A stretch of 40,549 nt of DNA from a bacterium (GTDB taxonomy: Bacteria; Myxococcota_A; Bradymonadia; REDH01): the NCBI GenBank assembly GCA_030427825.1, contig JAUICO010000037.1, positions 1 through 40,549 of the forward strand. The letters run 5' to 3'. A program made the translations under genes and the position numbers. Every line of letters begins with the position of its first letter. Positions within the stretch are counted from its first letter, which is position 1. The notes beneath the pieces were generated by a model. It was not told the DNA's origin and ran no database searches. It saw only the letters and a list, made by a program, of their open reading frames with translations. This document shows, piece by piece, positions 37,010 through 40,549 of the stretch.

Positions 37010-39337
37010 TCAGAATGCCGACGCATTGAGCGTCTCCAGCTCTCCGCGAGCGCAGCGGCCGAGCCACATTTCTGCAGTCGAGCGGCGTGCCGATCGCACA
37101 CTCGAGGTGTCCGCAAGCTCCTGCCACAGGGCACACGCGTCGTCGGTGGGCCGGCGAATGCTCCGGTGCATGGCCAGAGACTCAAGCGCCTGTAGACGCT
37201 GATCCTCCGTCAACTCCCCCCGCAGCTGCCCTCTCAACGCCGCCTCCAACATCGCCGCCGCCGGGCTCGAGTCCCCACTACCGGCCAGACGCAGCCCCGC
37301 GAGGTACGCCGCTAACGCGCTCTTCTCACGATACGCCGCATCCACCAGCGCCGACGAAGTCACGTGAGCCGAGGGTGAGGGCTGACGAATCAGCGCATCA
37401 AACACCGCACCTCGCGTCAGCGGGCCCTCGCTCTCGAATGCCGAGATACGCGCACGAAGCGCCCTACGTCCCGCCGCCGCGCCCGGCAGCTCAGCGGCAC
37501 GCCGCCACTGCGCAAGCGCCGCGTCCATCTGGCCGGCCATCGCGTCAGCGTCGCCCAGTAGCCGAAGCGCACGACTCTGCTGGCCTATTGACGCCCCCTC
37601 ATGCCGGGCCACGGACTCCGCCATCTCTCTCGCCTGCGGCCAGGCGCCCACGCGGCTCATCGCCGAGGCAGCGCCCAGGCGCAGATTCAGGTTGTTCGGG
37701 TCATCGTCAATAGCCTGCCGCAGGCATCGCACGCCCCTGTCGACTTCGTTGCCGCGCAGCAAATCGGTCCCCCGCTCAAATCGGGTCGCGACCGCGCGCG
37801 CACAGCGCCTGCCGAAGATCGACGGCCGGTCGTAGCGAAAACGTGCCGCCGCAAGGTCCCCCTCACTCAACGGCTCAGAAGCCAGAAAGGCGCGCCACTC
37901 GGAGACCAGCACCTCAACCCCGCGCCCGTACGCAGCCTCGAAGTCGCCATCGCGGTAGGCGGCAAGAAATCGCTCCGGGCCTTCGGTATCGATCAGATAA
38001 CGCGAGAATGAGCCGAAGAGTGTGTACACCGTCGATGATGACTGGCTCCAGAACCCGTCCGCGCGAAGCGCGTCAGCCAGATCGGGCGCCAGATCCAGCT
38101 CGTGCAACGCGGCAGCCCAGCCGTGGTAACTGAGCTCGCCGCTGCCCCACGCCGCCGCCGTCGCAGCGCCTTCGACCAGGCCCATCAGCGGCAGCAGGCC
38201 GTCCCGGCTGGAGAGCCTCAGCGGGCCGCGTCCGTCCTCGCGAAGGAATAGATGCGCCATCTCGTGTGCCAACAGCTCGTCCCCCGGGCCGTCCCAGGTA
38301 ATGTGCATCTCGCCGAGCCAGATCTTAGCGACGTAGGTACTGCGCCCGCCCATGAGCTGTCCGCGCCTCTCATCGTTGGGATACACATAGGAGCGCAGTC
38401 GCCCGGGCTCCCTGCCCCAGAACTCGCGAAGCTCGGCGTATCGTGACTCGTGATCCCACAGCATCAGCGCGAGCTCTTCGTCGTCGACGGCGGCGCGGTC
38501 GAAATACACATCGAAGTGCTCGGTGTGAGCGACGCCGCCGAGCTCGGCCTCGACCCAGCCGCGGCTTCGATGCAGGCCGAGATCACCTCGTGTGATGAAC
38601 ATCGCGAGCAGGATCGTCGCCGCAAGACCGGCGATCAGCGGAGCTCGGCGTACACCGGACTCAACGAAGGCAACAATCGAAAGAAGGAAGACCGCGAACG
38701 CCGTCGTCCAGAGTCTGTAGATCGCATGCCCACCGAAACCGACCAGAGACTCATCGTAAATTGAGCCGGCGAAGTATCCGAAGAAAAAGTCCCAGGCGAC
38801 GATCGCGGGCTGGCGAAACAGGTACAGCAGCGTCGAAACCAGCGACACGAAAAGAAAGGTACAGACGACGGCGACCCGCGCCCACCGCCTTCGGAGCAGC
38901 CCCACCGAGAGCCCGACAGCGACAAAGAGCGGAATCCCCATCAGTGGAAGCAGCAGATAGAGCACGAGCCCGGTGAGCGGGTCGCAACTGCTCACCCGAA
39001 AGCCGTTGAGGAGGCTGACAACGAGAGCGATTCCTGCGAGTGCAGCGAGGTCTGCTGCCGCGCGGCGAAAGCGTCGCCACGTGGTCCCACCGGCGCTACC
39101 GCCGATTCCATCATCGTCTCTGCGCCAGGCGACCCGAAGCGTGCCCGCCACCGCGAGAGTGATCTGCATCAGAGCTGCGAACTCGTAGCCGGGCACGTTG
39201 GTCAGCGGCATGAACTGCGCAACCAAGGCAGCCAGAACGATCAGGGCGCCCGACACTCCGAGCCAACGGATACCGCGCAGCACTGAGCGCGCGGGGTCAT
39301 CGGAGCCTGCGCGGCGTGGACTCCGCTCCGTGGTCAC
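37010..39337 (-). CDS. Polytopic membrane protein with gluzincin metallopeptidase and TPR-like C-terminal region
   Basis: 775 residues. Residues 1-250 contain about seven transmembrane helices (GVSGALIVLAALVAQF, LAALAGIALVVSLL, VLYLLLPLMGIPLFVAVGL, VAVVCTFLFVSLVST). Residues 265-430 form a metallopeptidase domain with HEMAH (358-362) and the third ligand E389 in MGLVEGAA, an unusually long spacer of 26 residues. Residues 540-760 contain TPR-like helices (CLRQAIDDDPNNLNL, LRLLGDADAMAGQMDAALAQW). The catalytic domain should lie in the periplasm. Substrate unknown. Its ATG overlaps the DUF192 gene by four bases (ATGA), so translation is probably coupled. It is not a simple homologue of the 32696-35440 protein but shares the peptidase and helical-repeat idea. 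Confidence 0.82.
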   Translation of the reverse strand: MTTERSPRRAGSDDPARSVLRGIRWLGVSGALIVLAALVAQFMPLTNVPGYEFAALMQITLAVAGTLRVAWRRDDDGIGGSAGGTTWRRFRRAAADLAALAGIALVVSLLNGFRVSSCDPLTGLVLYLLLPLMGIPLFVAVGLSVGLLRRRWARVAVVCTFLFVSLVSTLLYLFRQPAIVAWDFFFGYFAGSIYDESLVGFGGHAIYRLWTTAFAVFLLSIVAFVESGVRRAPLIAGLAATILLAMFITRGDLGLHRSRGWVEAELGGVAHTEHFDVYFDRAAVDDEELALMLWDHESRYAELREFWGREPGRLRSYVYPNDERRGQLMGGRSTYVAKIWLGEMHITWDGPGDELLAHEMAHLFLREDGRGPLRLSSRDGLLPLMGLVEGAATAAAWGSGELSYHGWAAALHELDLAPDLADALRADGFWSQSSSTVYTLFGSFSRYLIDTEGPERFLAAYRDGDFEAAYGRGVEVLVSEWRAFLASEPLSEGDLAAARFRYDRPSIFGRRCARAVATRFERGTDLLRGNEVDRGVRCLRQAIDDDPNNLNLRLGAASAMSRVGAWPQAREMAESVARHEGASIGQQSRALRLLGDADAMAGQMDAALAQWRRAAELPGAAAGRRALRARISAFESEGPLTRGAVFDALIRQPSPSAHVTSSALVDAAYREKSALAAYLAGLRLAGSGDSSPAAAMLEAALRGQLRGELTEDQRLQALESLAMHRSIRRPTDDACALWQELADTSSVRSARRSTAEMWLGRCARGELETLNASAF

Positions 39338-40056
39338 GGTGTCGCGACGGATTGCGGCATGTTGAAAAAGCGCACCGTGTCACCGACGTTGATTCCGCGC
39401 GCCGCGACCTGCCCGGCATTCAGCTCGATCACGTAGCGCGCCGGCCCCTCTGAGGGTCTCGGAGTCCGGGTCAGCGGCTCCGCGCTCTCGATGAAACTGA
39501 CGACGCGGCCGCGACGGTCGACGAAGAGCATGTCCAGTGGGATCAGTGTGTTCTCCATCCAGAACGAACGCCGACGGTCTCCGCTGAAGGCGAACACCAT
39601 GCCCCAATCCTCGAGCATCATGCGACGATGCATCAGGCCTCGTTGCTGTTGCGCAGACGTGGTCGCCAGCTCGACGTAGATCGGCGGACCGTCAATCGTG
39701 ATCCACGGGGTGGACGCAAGGACCTCGCCGGTCATGGCCCCCGGAAAGGCGCAGGTCGCATCGATGCAGCGCAGGGGCGAGCTGCAGTCGTTGTCACGAT
39801 GGCAGCGCTCACCCTCGCCGGTGACCGGGTGATCCTGGCGGAGCTCGCGGAGTCGGCCCTCGTCCAGTGGCCGGCGCAGAGCCGCCGGCACGCCCTCTAC
39901 AGCGCTCGCGTTCGCGACGTCGGCGCCGGGGGCGGGCCCGCCCCCGTCCGACGTAGATTCCCGCGCACATGCGCTCGCGCTCGTGAGCACGGCCAGCGCG
40001 ACCACAAGTGGCCCGACACGCACGGCGTACGGGCGGTACCGTGCGCTACTGCCCAT
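39334..40056 (-). CDS. DUF192 lipoprotein with one four-Cys module
   Basis: 240 residues. Lipoprotein signal with lipobox SASAC. Residues 30-75 are Ala/Asp/Gly-rich; 80-106 hold one module CHRDNDCSSPLRCIDATC with spacing C-x5-C-x5-C-x4-C, identical to the fifteen-copy array at 12902-13981. The DUF192 domain is at about 120-235: VELATTSAQQQRGLMHRRMM, GMVFAFSGDRRRSFWMENTL, IPLDMLFVDRRGRV, VIELNAGQVAARGINVGD. DUF192 is a small periplasmic or outer-membrane domain with no firmly known reaction. Its start overlaps the HEAT gene end by 11 bp and its stop overlaps the membrane gluzincin ATG, so the three form one coupled unit. Confidence 0.87.
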   Translation of the reverse strand: MGSSARYRPYAVRVGPLVVALAVLTSASACARESTSDGGGPAPGADVANASAVEGVPAALRRPLDEGRLRELRQDHPVTGEGERCHRDNDCSSPLRCIDATCAFPGAMTGEVLASTPWITIDGPPIYVELATTSAQQQRGLMHRRMMLEDWGMVFAFSGDRRRSFWMENTLIPLDMLFVDRRGRVVSFIESAEPLTRTPRPSEGPARYVIELNAGQVAARGINVGDTVRFFNMPQSVATP

Positions 40057-40549
40057 TGCGGGTCAGCTCTTCGGCCAGGTTCACCAGCGATGTCGCGAAG
40101 GCCGGGTCCGATTCCCGCCGAGCGGCAGCTTCGAGATCCGGAGCAGCGGCCCGCATGTTCAGGGCTGCCAGAGACTCCAGCGACGCGGCACGAATTTCGC
40201 GATTCGGGTCTTCCAGCAGGCTGACCAGGGGCGTGATGGCGCCTCGGTTTCCGCAGCTGCCCAGCGCCTGAATCGCGGCGTGACGAACTTCGACAACGGA
40301 GTCATTGAGCACCTGGCTCATGCCGATCACGGCGAGATCGTTGTTGAATGAGCCGAGTAGGGTCGTGGCGAGGACCCGGTTGGCGATCTCGTCGTCATGA
40401 AGACCTCGGGTCAGCGCGTTGATCACCGCTCGCGGGTTCGCCGGGTCGGCCAGCTGCGCAGCGGCGCGCATGGCAGCCGCGCGCACGATGGCCTCGGGGT
40501 GGCCGATCTTATCGACGACGACACCTGCGATCGAGGTTCGGCGCAGGTC
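40046..40549 (-). CDS. HEAT-repeat protein, C-terminal part (5' end outside window)
   Basis: The minus-strand frame is open to the window edge (it reads TSIAGVVVDKIGHPEAIVRA before the first in-frame start at 40486), so the gene begins off-window. At least four HEAT/armadillo-like repeats of about 33 residues are visible: HPEAIVRAAAMRAAAQLADP, VLNDSVVEVRHAAIQALGSC, AITPLVSLLEDPNREIRAAS, and LEAAARRESDPAFATSLVN. They form a helical scaffold for protein binding. The absence of His-His iron or lyase motifs argues against deoxyhypusine-hydroxylase-like or bilin-lyase roles, at least in this part. First visible gene of the HEAT-DUF192-gluzincin unit. Confidence 0.82.
   Translation of the reverse strand, partial: DLRRTSIAGVVVDKIGHPEAIVRAAAMRAAAQLADPANPRAVINALTRGLHDDEIANRVLATTLLGSFNNDLAVIGMSQVLNDSVVEVRHAAIQALGSCGNRGAITPLVSLLEDPNREIRAASLESLAALNMRAAAPDLEAAARRESDPAFATSLVNLAEELTRNGQ

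Overview
The window is GC-rich DNA from a Gram-negative bacterium, most likely a deltaproteobacterial lineage of the Myxococcota/Bradymonadota type. The clues are a MopE-like lipoprotein with DUF4215-type Cys repeats, a thrombospondin-3-repeat protein with a MYXO-CTERM-like tail, tandem four-Cys modules, TPR/gluzincin proteins and an RpoH-type sigma factor. Genus cannot be told from the sequence alone. I found no tRNA, rRNA, CRISPR array, transposase or phage gene, so this reads as chromosomal DNA.

Layout. 1-9.9 kb is a cell-surface block: the 3' end of a GH92 alpha-mannosidase; then, on the minus strand, a TonB-dependent receptor with its own TonB-C-like domain, overlapping a large Cys-rich lipoprotein gene by one base; then a divergent LamG/thrombospondin-3 surface protein. 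10.0-15.3 kb is a tight plus-strand run: a short-chain dehydrogenase, a YcbB-type L,D-transpeptidase, and a secreted protein with fifteen 24-residue four-Cys modules. A 14-bp tandem repeat and a cluster of hairpins (15.3-15.6 kb) separate it from a minus-strand hrpB helicase and a small acidic membrane protein.

18.9-32.7 kb holds the heat-shock and redox genes: dnaK with a clear terminator, a DsbD-like protein with its thioredoxin domain at the front, a divergent PDZ-thioredoxin protein, an unknown secreted protein, an ATPase/TPR protein, an indole-glycerol-phosphate-synthase-like protein without catalytic lysines, a LysM/MepA murein endopeptidase, rpoH, and dnaJ divergent from rpoH. dnaK and dnaJ share a long promoter motif at matching distance from the start codon, and rpoH has an 11-bp leader hairpin.

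32.7-40.5 kb is a minus-strand series: HEAT-repeat protein, DUF192 lipoprotein, membrane gluzincin (these three overlap end to end), then an NTF2-like lipoprotein and a HAD phosphatase, then a secreted TPR/gluzincin protein whose end meets dnaJ at a hairpin that carries both stop codons.

The strongest leads for something undescribed are the shared dnaK/dnaJ control element with the rpoH leader hairpin, the permuted DsbD with its divergent PDZ-thioredoxin partner, the receptor-lipoprotein pair, and the degenerate IGPS-like barrel. All functions are read from sequence motifs by eye; no database search was run.
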